Source: Bryobacterales bacterium
Lineage (GTDB): Bacteria > Acidobacteriota > Terriglobia > Bryobacterales > Bryobacteraceae
Reading direction: 5' to 3'
Length of the DNA: 54,086 nt
Assembly: GCA_003166865.1 (NCBI GenBank)
Contig: PMUP01000064.1
Span: forward strand, 102,480 to 156,565
Shown here: one piece after another, positions 1 through 8,346 of the stretch
Layout of the letters: the number at the start of each line of letters is the position of its first letter
Position numbering within the stretch: position 1 is the stretch's first letter
Made by a program: the position numbers and the translations under genes
The notes under the pieces: model-generated
Told to the model about the DNA's origin: nothing
Databases searched by the model: none
What the model saw: the letters and a program-made list of their open reading frames with translations, nothing else

Positions 1-2
1 TG

Positions 3-692
3 CTGATTACGGAAAACTTCGGCCGTGGCCGCACCGCGATCATGGCCACCGGAGGCAGTTGGCGCTGGCAGATGAGTTCACCTCTGGGCGACACCGCTCA
101 CGATTTGTTCTGGCAGCAGCTCCTGCGCTGGCTGGTTTCCGATACGCCCGGCCACGTTGTAGCTTCCGTGCCGGCTCAGGTGCTGCTCGACAACGGCGCA
201 GTAACTCTCACCGCCGAGGTTCGCGATCGCGAGTACAACCCCGCTCGCGATGCCAAGGTGGAAGCTCATATCCTGGGCCCGAGCGGCGTAAGCGCTCTGG
301 TCGAGATGACGCCGGCGCCCGATAATCCCGGCCAGTTCCAAGCCGCCTGGTCCGCTCCCAAAACCGGCGCCTACCTGACCGAGGTCACCGCCCAGCGGAA
401 CGCCACGGAATTAGGCCGCGATGTTCTAAACTTTCAGCGCATGGACGGCGTCGCGGAGAATTTCCACACCGAACAGAATCGCGATCTGCTCGAACGACTC
501 GCCACACAAACCGGCGGACAGTATTGGAAGCCCGCCGACCTCGGCAAACTCGCCGCCGCCATTCCCTTTTCGGAGGCCGGCGTCACCATGCGCGAAACCA
601 AGGATCTGTGGGATCTGCCGTTGGTCTTCCTGGTCTTGCTGCTGCTGCGCTTTTCCGAGTGGTGGCTGCGCCGCAAGTGGGGCATCGTTTGA
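3..692 (+). CDS. Glutamine-amidotransferase-like membrane protein, C-terminal part (5' end outside window)
   Basis: The frame is open at the left edge, so this is the last 229 codons of a longer gene. The visible start, ENFGRGRTAIMATGGSWRWQ, followed by a beta-rich domain at about residues 65-150 and a single C-terminal membrane helix (LPLVFLVLLLL) ending in basic residues, matches the tail of the large GATase/VWA-like membrane proteins that accompany BatA and MoxR genes in Acidobacteriota. The helix and basic tail suggest a membrane anchor with the C-terminus inside. A BatA-type gene on the same strand begins 5.6 kb downstream rather than next door. Family assignment is from pattern memory; the enzymatic role is not shown. 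Confidence 0.6.
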   Translation: MITENFGRGRTAIMATGGSWRWQMSSPLGDTAHDLFWQQLLRWLVSDTPGHVVASVPAQVLLDNGAVTLTAEVRDREYNPARDAKVEAHILGPSGVSALVEMTPAPDNPGQFQAAWSAPKTGAYLTEVTAQRNATELGRDVLNFQRMDGVAENFHTEQNRDLLERLATQTGGQYWKPADLGKLAAAIPFSEAGVTMRETKDLWDLPLVFLVLLLLRFSEWWLRRKWGIV

Positions 693-794
693 TTCGGCGC
701 ATAGCGACGCCGCGCCGCATAGTCCGTAGTCAGCGATGACGAGGCCTCCCGGCAACGTTGCAAAACCTCCTCCTTTGCGAAACGTCAATCACGG

Positions 795-1730
795 CTATGC
801 CTCGAAAAGTTCCTCGTCGATTTTCTTGATATAGAGGGTATCCTCGATCCTGCATCCAATGTTCTGGCGAACCATGAGCGCCGCGAGGTGGTCGCCATCT
901 ATCAGAACAATCCGTTTGCTTAGGAAATCAGCGGTTTCCTTTGCAGAAGTTGAAAAGGTCGAAGTCGTGACAAACAAACCCTTCGTGGCCTTGTGACGGT
1001 CCAAGCTTCCAAAAAAGTCACGAATAGCACCGGATCCGATACTATTTCCTGCGGCATATCGTTTTGCCTGTATATAAACGCGGTCGAGGCCAAGGGCGTC
1101 TTGATCGATTACTCCGTCAACGCCATCATCGCCAGAGCGGCCAAGTGTGCGGCCCGCCTTTTCAGTGTTAGATCCGCCGTAACCCATACTGAGAAGAAGA
1201 TTGACAACTAACCGCTCGAAAAACTCCGGTGGTGCGGCGCGGATTCGGTCAAGTAGGTCTTGGGCGAGCGCGGCGTCAATTTGCTTGTGCGCGCGCCGCA
1301 TGATCTCGTCTGGTGTCTCTGTTTCACTGGTGAATGCTCTCTCCTCCGCATCGGACTGAGCCTCCGGGATTTCGGTCTGCGAAGCCCGCGCCCGTTTCTT
1401 GAATTGCTGAAATTCCTCAAACTGGCTAAGGAAGGCGTTGTCAATCCGGGAGGGGCGACCGGCGAGAGCCTGTTGTCCGCGCTGCGTGATTTTGAAGTGG
1501 CCTCGTCGCGTGTTCTCAACGAGGCCCGCCTGTGCCAGATAGGTCTTGGCCCAATGTACGCGGTTTGCGAAAAGAGTCTGCTTGCCGGAGGGCAGCAATT
1601 CACTGCGCTCTTGTGGGCTAAGGCCCAGTTGATCGGCCAATTCTTCGATCGCTGGCCCAATGCGAATCTCTCCTTTTGAAGAGGAAATAAGAACAGGAAG
1701 CATCAAGGATTGGTAGTCAGGAATAGTCAT
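795..1730 (-). CDS. mrr: Mrr-type restriction endonuclease
   Basis: The 311-residue protein begins MTIPDYQSLMLPVLI, like the N-terminal winged-helix Mrr_N domain (residues about 1-90, with PSG and NRVHWAKTYL). A linker follows, then the Mrr catalytic domain in the C-terminal half with the PD-(D/E)xK-like signature GDDGVDG...QAKRY near residues 195-225. Mrr enzymes cut modified, mainly methylated, DNA and act without a partner methylase; none is seen here. A longer open frame reaches 1925, but ATG 1730 fits the family start. It overlaps by ATGA the stop of a vapC stub, so translation is probably coupled to the vapB upstream. High confidence in family, moderate in activity. Confidence 0.9.
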   Translation of the reverse strand: MTIPDYQSLMLPVLISSSKGEIRIGPAIEELADQLGLSPQERSELLPSGKQTLFANRVHWAKTYLAQAGLVENTRRGHFKITQRGQQALAGRPSRIDNAFLSQFEEFQQFKKRARASQTEIPEAQSDAEERAFTSETETPDEIMRRAHKQIDAALAQDLLDRIRAAPPEFFERLVVNLLLSMGYGGSNTEKAGRTLGRSGDDGVDGVIDQDALGLDRVYIQAKRYAAGNSIGSGAIRDFFGSLDRHKATKGLFVTTSTFSTSAKETADFLSKRIVLIDGDHLAALMVRQNIGCRIEDTLYIKKIDEELFEA

Positions 1731-1837
1731 GGTTTTGCCGTTGTCAAAGAGGCTGGCCGCGGAAGGGGCGAATCGAGATAAATGAGGTGAGACAGCGGTC
1801 GGTGCCTGGATGAGCTGGCGGAGGCGTCCAGGATCAT
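1727..1837 (-). pseudogene. vapC toxin 5' stub (about 7 homologous codons)
   Basis: An ATG overlaps the vapB stop as ATGA, the usual vapB-vapC arrangement. It opens a 36-codon frame starting MILDASA, which matches the first strand of PIN-domain VapC toxins (M-x-[IVL]-D-[AT]-S-A with the first catalytic Asp). After codon 7 the similarity stops and the frame reads SSSRHRPLSHLIYL, unlike any PIN domain. Its TGA overlaps the mrr ATG in a second ATGA. I read it as the junction where the rest of vapC was replaced by the mrr region. The homology rests on only seven residues plus gene position, so it is an inference. Confidence 0.55.
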
Positions 1838-2082
1838 TTCGGAAGGCCGTGTTGGTCGTAGAGGAGTTCGGCATGATCGAGGTAGGGACGCTTGACGTGC
1901 GCGGCGGCGCGTTTGGCGATGGCACGCAGCTCCTCGACGGAGGCTTTACCGCGGCGGCGCTGAAGTCGCTCGTAGCGTTCGCGCAGTGCTTCGGTGACGG
2001 CGCGGGTCAAGGTTTCCCCGGTTTCCCGGGCGATAGCCTGGGCGAGCCTGTGGGCTTCGGGGTTCTTGATATTGAGGCTCAC
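1834..2082 (-). CDS. vapB: VapB-type antitoxin (Rv0623-like family), toxin partner lost
   Basis: The 82-residue protein starts [18 protein letters not shown], followed by [21 protein letters not shown], the ribbon-helix-helix DNA-binding part of the PSK_trans_fac/Rv0623 VapB family. The acidic/aromatic tail [14 protein letters not shown] is the stretch that normally docks into VapC. The start is GTG, with a GAGGAAAG stretch a little upstream. The toxin that should follow at once is reduced to a stub, so this is an orphan antitoxin. It may still repress the promoter that now drives mrr. Confidence 0.85.
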   Translation of the reverse strand: MSLNIKNPEAHRLAQAIARETGETLTRAVTEALRERYERLQRRRGKASVEELRAIAKRAAAHVKRPYLDHAELLYDQHGLPK

Positions 2083-2140
2083 CTATTTCTTTCCTCTTAC
2101 ACCAACGTCTACATTCTTTACCGTACTTCAGTTTCCCGAC

Positions 2141-3202
2141 CTACTTCTGGCGTTCGTATTTGTAGTCGCCAGACACATGACCCTCTATAATGTGGGTCCC
2201 GATGCCATGTTCATCCCGGATGAACCGGTACGTCAGTCCGGTGCCCGAAAAGTTGGTTTCCGACTGCGGAAAAACACGCTGCTTCGGCCCTCCGTTCACG
2301 CTGATGAACAGTGCGCCGCCCGAGAAACTAACTTCAACCGTGCGGGGCCCCTGGATATACGGCCCCTTGTAGACGCCCACATATTTCGCCATGATTTCGG
2401 GAGCGACTTTCACCGCCGATTTCTCGTCATCGGAGGGCTTGCCGACCCAGTGCTCCTGTCCGCTATCGCCATTTTCATTGCAGACGGATTCGAGCATCTC
2501 CGTATCGGCCGCCAACTGCGCGCGAACTGGCACCGTCCAAGCTTTGGAATAAGCTTCGGGATCTTGGAACGTCACTGTTATTTCCAGGTGGCCGAAATCG
2601 GTGCGCCGGTAGCGCTCCGTCATGCGCAACGCCTCTGTATGCGGATAGCCGTCGAGGAGCCATGTCCGGTCATTGAATCCCGAGCTCTCCACCACCAGCG
2701 TATCCCCGTCAAAGTGGCCTACCGCGTATCCCATCCAGCTCGGGTTGGGATTGGTCTCCAAGGCGCGGGCGTCCATGAAAATCTGACGGTAAGTAAGATC
2801 TTCGTTCAGGATGACAATCATCGTGGGAGTCTGGATGAACCTCTTCATGCCTCCTGTGCCGGCGCTGTAGCCCGGACCCTCGGGCAGACATCGGTAACGC
2901 GGGTTGTCCTTGGAGAAGCTCTCAGCGCGCTGCCGAACCAACGCTTGCGCCCAAGGCTGAACGTCGGCCGGCTTGAGGTCCCCGGCATTGCGGACCGCGA
3001 TATTGCCGACCGCCGAATCAATGGGGAAGGCCCACAGACCCGTGAAGTCGGGCTTGCCATCGGCGGTACGCTGCGCGGGAGCGTGGAGGTTCGGTTTGCC
3101 ATCGGCGGTACGCGGGATCCCCGGCGTGGGGAAGTTGAGCCATTGAGCGCATAGTGAAACTGGAAACAGCCATACGGCCGCGGCCATCGCGGTTCTGTTC
3201 AT
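2141..3202 (-). CDS. Exported WDGD-family protein of unknown function (member 1)
   Basis: The 353-residue protein has a signal peptide (MNRTAMAAAVWLFPVSLCAQ) and AGGAGA upstream of ATG 3202; the frame extends 12 codons further without support. The mature start WLNFPTPGIPRTADGKPNL carries the repeat PRTADGKPNL/QRTADGKPDF and a GLW motif. The core shares with six other proteins in the window the pattern QTP...MDAR...PSWMGYAVG-FDGDTLVV...GYPHTEAL-TERYRR-DFGHLE...DPEAY. The C-terminal about 80 residues (KYVGVYKGPY...) look like a small beta-barrel domain resembling DUF3471-type tails. The family is common in Acidobacteriota, but I know of no function. Periplasmic or outer-surface location is inferred from the signal peptide. 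Confidence 0.8.
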   Translation of the reverse strand: MNRTAMAAAVWLFPVSLCAQWLNFPTPGIPRTADGKPNLHAPAQRTADGKPDFTGLWAFPIDSAVGNIAVRNAGDLKPADVQPWAQALVRQRAESFSKDNPRYRCLPEGPGYSAGTGGMKRFIQTPTMIVILNEDLTYRQIFMDARALETNPNPSWMGYAVGHFDGDTLVVESSGFNDRTWLLDGYPHTEALRMTERYRRTDFGHLEITVTFQDPEAYSKAWTVPVRAQLAADTEMLESVCNENGDSGQEHWVGKPSDDEKSAVKVAPEIMAKYVGVYKGPYIQGPRTVEVSFSGGALFISVNGGPKQRVFPQSETNFSGTGLTYRFIRDEHGIGTHIIEGHVSGDYKYERQK

Positions 3203-3242
3203 GCGGGTTCTCCTGCTCAGCGACGAGTATACACCCACGCAA

Positions 3243-4136
3243 TTACGGTCTCGCTTCGATGGACGCCCTCAGCGCTTTCGTTACTTCGCCGGCGATATCG
3301 TCCTGCACCATCAAGATGTCGTCCAACGGCCGGTCGTAGGTTTCAGACCAGACCACGTACCCGTTGTCGGCGCGAATCAACCGCGTGGCCACCCGCAACC
3401 TAGCGCCTGACTTGCGCACGCTCCCGTCCAGTACATAAGCCACACCCAGCGTCTTGGCGATATCGGCGATGGATATTTGTTTGCCCTTGAAAAAGAAGGA
3501 GGACGTGGGAGACGGTACCCGAAGGCCCGGGATCTTGCTGAGTTTGTCAATCAGTTCCTCGGTCATGCCGTCGGCGAAGGTCTCGTTGCTCATCCCTTCA
3601 GTGAGGTCGAGAAACGGCAGGACGGCGATGGATTTCTGCGGCTGCGGAGCATTCGCCTTGGCGTGGAACAGGAAAGCAACCACCAGCGCGAGGCAAAGCG
3701 CCGCACCGCCAACTAGCATGAAGCCGGCTCTAGGGCGCACGCGCTGGCCGGGCCCCGGCGCATTGGTCACCGTCGGCGACGATCCCGCATATACGATGGA
3801 CTCATCCGCCCAGGGACTGACCGTCGCTACCATCCGGTACCCCAGTCGCGGCACGGTTTCGATGTAGGCGGGCTGCTTGGGGTCGTCGCCCAGCAGACGG
3901 CGGAGCGATGCCACTGCCTGGTAGACGGAGTCTGGAGCGACGGTGACCCCAGACCAGACCTGGTTGAGCAAGTCATCGATGCTGACCACCTCGCCGGCGT
4001 GCTCGGCCAGGCACAGCAACAGCCGCATCGCCCGCGCCTCCACCCGAGCCGTCTCTCCATCTCGTGAAATCTGTCCGGACGCCGGATTGACGCACCAGGC
4101 GCCGATGCGGAGCATTGTCGTGGTTGGGCGTTCCAT
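3243..4136 (-). CDS. CadC-like membrane transcription regulator with TolB/FlgO-like periplasmic domain
   Basis: The 297-residue protein has an N-terminal OmpR/PhoB-type winged helix (Trans_reg_C) at about 8-100: RLLLCLAEHAGEVVS, LLNQVWSGVTVAPDSVYQAV and IETVPRLGYRMV. One membrane helix follows at about 145-165 (AGFMLVGGAALCLALVVAFLF). The outer domain reads SIAVLPFLDLT...FADGMTEELIDKL...GVAYVLDGSVRKSG, the TolB-like fold seen in many acidobacterial regulators. Such one-component regulators sense an envelope signal and bind DNA from the membrane. ATG 4136 was chosen because the winged helix starts soon after; the frame runs 26 codons further. Its winged helix is a candidate reader of the direct-repeat boxes near 35.1, 39.9 and 47.9 kb, but this is only a guess. 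Confidence 0.85.
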   Translation of the reverse strand: MERPTTTMLRIGAWCVNPASGQISRDGETARVEARAMRLLLCLAEHAGEVVSIDDLLNQVWSGVTVAPDSVYQAVASLRRLLGDDPKQPAYIETVPRLGYRMVATVSPWADESIVYAGSSPTVTNAPGPGQRVRPRAGFMLVGGAALCLALVVAFLFHAKANAPQPQKSIAVLPFLDLTEGMSNETFADGMTEELIDKLSKIPGLRVPSPTSSFFFKGKQISIADIAKTLGVAYVLDGSVRKSGARLRVATRLIRADNGYVVWSETYDRPLDDILMVQDDIAGEVTKALRASIEARP

Positions 4137-4238
4137 CAAGGACCGGCTACTGCATCCATTGTTAAACAGAAAGGCGGTGCTCAGGGCTACCCCAGCCACG
4201 CCATCGCCAAACACAGCGTCATTTCAGAAGTATTCAGC

Positions 4239-4727
4239 GTGTTTCAGACCAAGCTCAGGACTTGTAGGGCCTCACCCGGATATCGTAAACCTGCGTTGCT
4301 GGTTTCAAGGAAATTCGAGCTGAACGAGAAGGACGCGGCACTGCTCTTCATTCGCATTGCAGCCGCCTTGGCCTTCTTATTTCATGGTTGCGGAATTCTC
4401 TTCGGGGTGCTTGGAGGGCCGGGCCCCGTGCAATTTGCCGCCGAGATGCACCAGCCGGCAGTTGTTGGCTACCTGGTGGGTTTGGCGCAAGCTGCGGGAG
4501 CAATTGCCATACTGACCGGCATTCTGACTCGCATTGGAGCGGCCTGCATTCTCGTGGTGATGCTCGGGGCCATCTTTCTGGTCCATTGGCCGCATGGATT
4601 CGACATCAATAAAGGCGGAATCGAGTACGCGCTGACACAGCTACTGATTGCCCTGGCGCTCCTATTGGCGGGCGCGGGACGTTATTCGTTGGCGGGCTCA
4701 CTGCCGCCAGCGTTGCGAAAACTATAA
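4239..4727 (+). CDS. DoxX family membrane protein
   Basis: Four hydrophobic helices (IRIAAALAFLFHGCGILFG, VVGYLVGLAQAAGAIAIL, IGAACILVVMLGAIFLV, LTQLLIALALLLAGAGRYSL) with the early GCG/HG turn and the terminal GAGRYSLAG are typical of DoxX proteins. These are small inner-membrane proteins linked to quinone or thiosulfate redox chemistry or to detoxification; a precise role cannot be read here. The ATG at 4239 gives a poor N-terminus. Translation may begin at CTG 4320, eight bases after AAGGA and just before NEKDAALLFIRIA. It lies 37 bp before the yceI-like gene on the same strand, so the two are probably one transcript. Confidence 0.85.
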   Translation: MFQTKLRTCRASPGYRKPALLVSRKFELNEKDAALLFIRIAAALAFLFHGCGILFGVLGGPGPVQFAAEMHQPAVVGYLVGLAQAAGAIAILTGILTRIGAACILVVMLGAIFLVHWPHGFDINKGGIEYALTQLLIALALLLAGAGRYSLAGSLPPALRKL

Positions 4728-4764
4728 GCCGTTGAAGCTTACCTGGCTATCGTATGGAGGAAAT

Positions 4765-5406
4765 ATGATCTTCAAGAAACTGTTCCATCTTTTCGGAATT
4801 GGGGCGCTGCTTTTTACACTTTGCGCTTCGACCAATGCCGCGGCGGACAAGACGCTCCCTGCTCCAGGGACATACCAGATCGATCCGCAGCATAGTTTCG
4901 CCTACTTCGGCGCTCGTCACCATGTGGTCGGGCTGGTGCGCGGCAGGTTCGACAAGCTTGCGGGAAGCTTCACCGTATCGCGGGACCTGGCCGCCTGCAG
5001 TGTGGACATCACGATCGATACCTCCAGTATCACCACCCAGGTCCTCGAGCGTGACGAGGACCTGCGCAGCCCCGCCTACTTTGATGTGAAAAAATTCCCG
5101 CAAATGATCTATCACGGCCGCGGCGTTCGCCGTGTTTCTGGAAATTCCTGGATGATGGACGGCTCTCTGACCCTTCACGGTGTGACCCAGGTCGTGCCGC
5201 TGACCTTCACCTTCAAAGGTTTGTTTCCCGATGTTCCTCCCGACAAGCCGGCGCGCGCGGCGTTCCATGGGTCAGCGGGGGCCAAGCGCGTCGATTTCGA
5301 CATGGGCGCGCGCGATAATCTCGAAGAACTCGGCGCGTCCACGGCGCCGGACGTCGACATCCAAATCGACGTAGAAGCGGACGCAAACTCCCCAACTCAG
5401 AAGTGA
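4765..5406 (+). CDS. YceI family periplasmic protein
   Basis: The 213-residue protein starts with ATG after GGAGGAAAT, has a signal peptide (MIFKKLFHLFGIGALLFTLCASTNAAA) and then the YceI lipocalin-like barrel. Motifs are YQIDPQHSFAYFGARH near the mature start, then VTI(D)TSSI, RDEDLRSPAYFDVKKFPQMIY and SLTLHGVTQVVPLTFTF. YceI proteins bind isoprenoid-type lipids in the periplasm. The upstream DoxX gene is a frequent YceI neighbour, which supports a shared redox or stress role. It converges tightly (10 bp) with the WDGD gene at 5417. Confidence 0.93.
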   Translation: MIFKKLFHLFGIGALLFTLCASTNAAADKTLPAPGTYQIDPQHSFAYFGARHHVVGLVRGRFDKLAGSFTVSRDLAACSVDITIDTSSITTQVLERDEDLRSPAYFDVKKFPQMIYHGRGVRRVSGNSWMMDGSLTLHGVTQVVPLTFTFKGLFPDVPPDKPARAAFHGSAGAKRVDFDMGARDNLEELGASTAPDVDIQIDVEADANSPTQK

Positions 5407-5416
5407 TGTTGAGCGC

Positions 5417-6253
5417 CTACTTGCCATCGACATGATGTGAGTCCTTCTCGTTCTCAGCGCAAAAGGATTCCAGCAGATCGCTGTCTGCTTGCAGGCGCTG
5501 CTTCAAGTGGATAGTAAATGGCCTGCTATAAGTTTGGGGGTCGTCGATCGTGAGCTGCACTTCCATATGGCCGAAATCCAAGCGGTGAAATCGCTCGGTC
5601 AGGTGCAGCGCTTCACTATGTGTGTGTCCGCGCGCATCCAACCACCCTCGGTCATTGAAGCCGGTCGTGTCCACCACCAGCGAATCGCCGTCCCATTTGC
5701 CGACCGAGTACCCCAGCCACGACGGCTGAGGATCATCGGGCAACTTCCGGCCGTCAGTGTAAACCTGGCGGAAGGTTGTGTCTCTCTCATAAAGCATCAC
5801 CGTCAGTCCGGGCGTTTGGATGATTTTATAGGGAGCAGGCGCCATTTCTACCAACGGCATTCCCACCGGAAGACAGTGCGAGAGCGGAGATTCGTTGCTG
5901 AAGGTTTTCGCGCGTTGCAGGAATAAGGCGGCAGCGGCCGGCTGAATGGGCGCCGCTTCAGGCGCGAAATCGGACAAGATATTGATGTAGTATTGCGACA
6001 GCGGTTCTTCACCGGCGCCGTTTGTTGCTCCTGGGATCAAGCGCTCCAACATGTCCGCTGGGGCGGCTTCCGTCTGCCAGAGTCCGGTAAGGTTGGGTCT
6101 TCCATCGGCTGCGCGGGGCGTACGCGCGGAAAGGTTCGGCTTGCCCTCCGGCGTTCTGGGAATACCCGGAGTCGGATGGTTCAGCCACTGCGCTTGGGCC
6201 AACGTTGGCGCTACCGCCAAAGCGATCAGGGTACATAGGTTTCGATTCGACAT
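5417..6253 (-). CDS. Exported WDGD-family protein of unknown function (member 2)
   Basis: The 278-residue protein has a signal peptide (MSNRNLCTLIALAVAPTLAQA). Its mature start WLNHPTPGIPRTPEGKPNL is nearly the same as in member 1, followed by a PRAADGRPNLTGLW repeat. The core has IIQTPGLTVML, YTDGR, PSWLGYSVGKWDGDSLVVDTTGFNDRGWLD, GHTHSEALHLTERF and IDDPQTYSRPF, the clearest version of the family signature. It lacks the C-terminal barrel of member 1 and ends soon after a Cys-containing stretch (LLESFCAENEK). It is divergent from the BatA-type gene with only 40 bp between starts, so their promoters overlap. Function unknown. Confidence 0.8.
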   Translation of the reverse strand: MSNRNLCTLIALAVAPTLAQAQWLNHPTPGIPRTPEGKPNLSARTPRAADGRPNLTGLWQTEAAPADMLERLIPGATNGAGEEPLSQYYINILSDFAPEAAPIQPAAAALFLQRAKTFSNESPLSHCLPVGMPLVEMAPAPYKIIQTPGLTVMLYERDTTFRQVYTDGRKLPDDPQPSWLGYSVGKWDGDSLVVDTTGFNDRGWLDARGHTHSEALHLTERFHRLDFGHMEVQLTIDDPQTYSRPFTIHLKQRLQADSDLLESFCAENEKDSHHVDGK

Positions 6254-6293
6254 TGCATTCTCCCTGCCGTTAGCTTCACAATCATATATTCAA

Positions 6294-8342
6294 ATGGGAC
6301 TCTTTGCCCCCTGGTTCCTGGTCGCGCTAGCGGGACTCACGCTTCCTCTCTACCTTCATCTGTTGAAGAAGCTCAAATCCACAGCCAGACCGGTGCCCTC
6401 GTTGATGTTCTTCGAGGCCCGCACGCAAGCCTCCACCCATCATCGCCGGCTCCGCTATTTCTTGCTGCTATCGCTGCGGCTGCTGTGGCTCACGCTATTG
6501 ATTCTCGCCTTCGCCAATCCCTTCATCAATCGCAACGCGGCCGTTCTTGCCAGCAACCGGCTGGTGCTGCTGGTGGTGGACAATTCCTTCAGCATGCGTG
6601 CCGGAAATCGCTTGGCCGACGCCAAGGCCGCCGCCATGAGCGTGCTTTCCGGAAAAGGCGCCGCTCGCGCGCAGGTGGCGGCGTTCGGCTCGCAGTTGCG
6701 ATTGATGACTCAGCCCATCGAAGACCAATCGGCGTTGCGTGCTGCTGTGCAGGCCATTCAGCCCGGCGATGGCCACGGTAACTTCGCCGAGCTGGCGCGC
6801 GCCGTGCGTGCCATGGCCGAGTCCGTCCACACTCCCATCGAGCTGCATCTGTTCAGCGACATGCAACGCGGCGACCTGGCTGCCACCTTCTCCGACATGG
6901 CGCTTCCCTCAAGCGTCAAGCTCGTGACGCATGCCGTGGTCTCGAACGCCCAACCCAATTGGACCGTCGAATCGGTGGATGCCCCCGGACAAGTCTGGGG
7001 CAAGGACGCGAAGCCCGTTCGCGTACAAGCCGTGATTGCCGGCTACGGAACTCCCGCCGCCCAGCGCACCGTGTCGCTGGTGGTGAACGGAAAAACCACC
7101 GCCACCAAGACCGTCGCCGTCCCCGCCAACGGACGCGCCACCGTCGATTTCCCAGCCCTCGAAGTGCCCTACGGCTTCAGCCGCTGCGAGGTCAAGATCG
7201 ATGCCGCCGATGCTCTCCCCGCCGACGACCTCCGCCGCTTTGCCGTCCAGCGTTCCGATCCGCAAAAAGCTTTGCTCATTCACAATTACGGCGACAATCG
7301 TTCGCCGCTCTACGTCGGCGCCGCGCTCTCAGCGGCCGCGCAATCGGCCTTTAGCCTCGAATCGATCAACGTCAACGAGGCTGCCGACCGCCGGCCATCC
7401 AATTATGCTTTCATCGTTCTCTCCGATCTCAGTACGCTGCCGTCCCTACTTGAAAATTCGCTCACCCAGTACGTGCGCTCCGGCGGCAGTCTCTTCATCG
7501 CCGCTGGCACGTCCGCTGGCGGACGCTCGCAGATTCCGATTTTCGGCGCGCACATCATCGAGACCCGCGACTACAGCCGCATTCCCGATCGTTACATGGC
7601 AGTCGGCTCCAGCGACTCCTCCTATCCTGCCGTCGCCAAGGCCAACGGCTGGCCCGGCGTGAAGTTTTTCTACGCTCTCGATGTCGATCCAGGTGTTGAC
7701 CAGGGTGGTGTCGCTCGCGTCATCGTTCGCTTAGCCGATCAGACGCCGCTGTTGCTCGAAAAGCGTATCGGCGAGGGCCGCGTAGTACTGCTCACTTCCG
7801 GGCTCGACAACCTGACGAACGATTTCCCGCTGAACCCCGCCTTCGTCCCCTTCATCGAGCAGACCGCGCGCTATCTGGCGGGCAGCGAACGCCAGGGCGG
7901 CGCGCGTATTGTGGACGCATACCTCGAGCTCCGCAATGCCAGGGAACAAACCCAAGGTGTCGAAGTCACCGACCCCGAAGGGAAGCGCCCGCTCACGCTC
8001 GGCGAGGCCGCCTCCGCACAATCGTTCCAACTCACCGAGGCCGGCTATTACCAGCTCCGGCTCGCCAACGGTCGCCGGGACGAAGTCGGCGTCAACCCCG
8101 ATCCCAAGGAATCGAACCTCGACGTGATCCCCGGCGATGTCTTGGCCCTCTGGCAAGGTAATGGGTCGCAGGGCAAAGGCGGCGAGTCTTCGCAGGTTGC
8201 GTCGGCGTCCGGCCCGGTAACACCCCACAAGACACCCCAAACCTTCTGGTGGTACGTCATGCTGCTTGTGCTGGTTGCCGCCCTTGCCGAATCGGCCCTG
8301 GCCAGCCGCTACCTTGGCACCCAGCGCGAGGAATCGGGGTAG
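6294..8342 (+). CDS. BatA/VWA-domain membrane protein
   Basis: The 682-residue protein opens with the BatA N-terminal region: MGLFAPWFLVALAGLTLPLYLHLL, basic KKLKSTARPVPSLMFFE, then a second helix FLLLSLRLLWLTLLILAFANPF. A von Willebrand A domain starts at about residue 85 with the metal-site motif DNSFSMR (DxSxS). The middle is beta-rich with a GATase-like region (FIVLSDLSTLP...YVRSGGSLFIAAG; GRVVLLTSGLDN). A last membrane helix (WWYVMLLVLVAALAESALA) precedes the C-terminus. Such proteins act with MoxR ATPases in envelope stress or complex assembly, but no moxR is visible here. The ATG follows a short divergent intergenic region with no strong ribosome site. Confidence 0.88.
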   Translation: MGLFAPWFLVALAGLTLPLYLHLLKKLKSTARPVPSLMFFEARTQASTHHRRLRYFLLLSLRLLWLTLLILAFANPFINRNAAVLASNRLVLLVVDNSFSMRAGNRLADAKAAAMSVLSGKGAARAQVAAFGSQLRLMTQPIEDQSALRAAVQAIQPGDGHGNFAELARAVRAMAESVHTPIELHLFSDMQRGDLAATFSDMALPSSVKLVTHAVVSNAQPNWTVESVDAPGQVWGKDAKPVRVQAVIAGYGTPAAQRTVSLVVNGKTTATKTVAVPANGRATVDFPALEVPYGFSRCEVKIDAADALPADDLRRFAVQRSDPQKALLIHNYGDNRSPLYVGAALSAAAQSAFSLESINVNEAADRRPSNYAFIVLSDLSTLPSLLENSLTQYVRSGGSLFIAAGTSAGGRSQIPIFGAHIIETRDYSRIPDRYMAVGSSDSSYPAVAKANGWPGVKFFYALDVDPGVDQGGVARVIVRLADQTPLLLEKRIGEGRVVLLTSGLDNLTNDFPLNPAFVPFIEQTARYLAGSERQGGARIVDAYLELRNAREQTQGVEVTDPEGKRPLTLGEAASAQSFQLTEAGYYQLRLANGRRDEVGVNPDPKESNLDVIPGDVLALWQGNGSQGKGGESSQVASASGPVTPHKTPQTFWWYVMLLVLVAALAESALASRYLGTQREESG

Positions 8343-8346
8343 CCTG

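Noticed and set aside
1994-3154. 386-codon plus-strand open frame
   Set aside because: Antisense to the WDGD gene at 2141-3202, which has a signal peptide, ribosome site and paralogues; the plus frame has no recognisable domain.
3096-3165. Tandem ADGKPNL/ADGKPDF repeat as a DNA repeat element
   Set aside because: It is an in-frame peptide repeat at the start of the mature WDGD protein, also present in the paralogue at 5417, not a mobile or CRISPR repeat.
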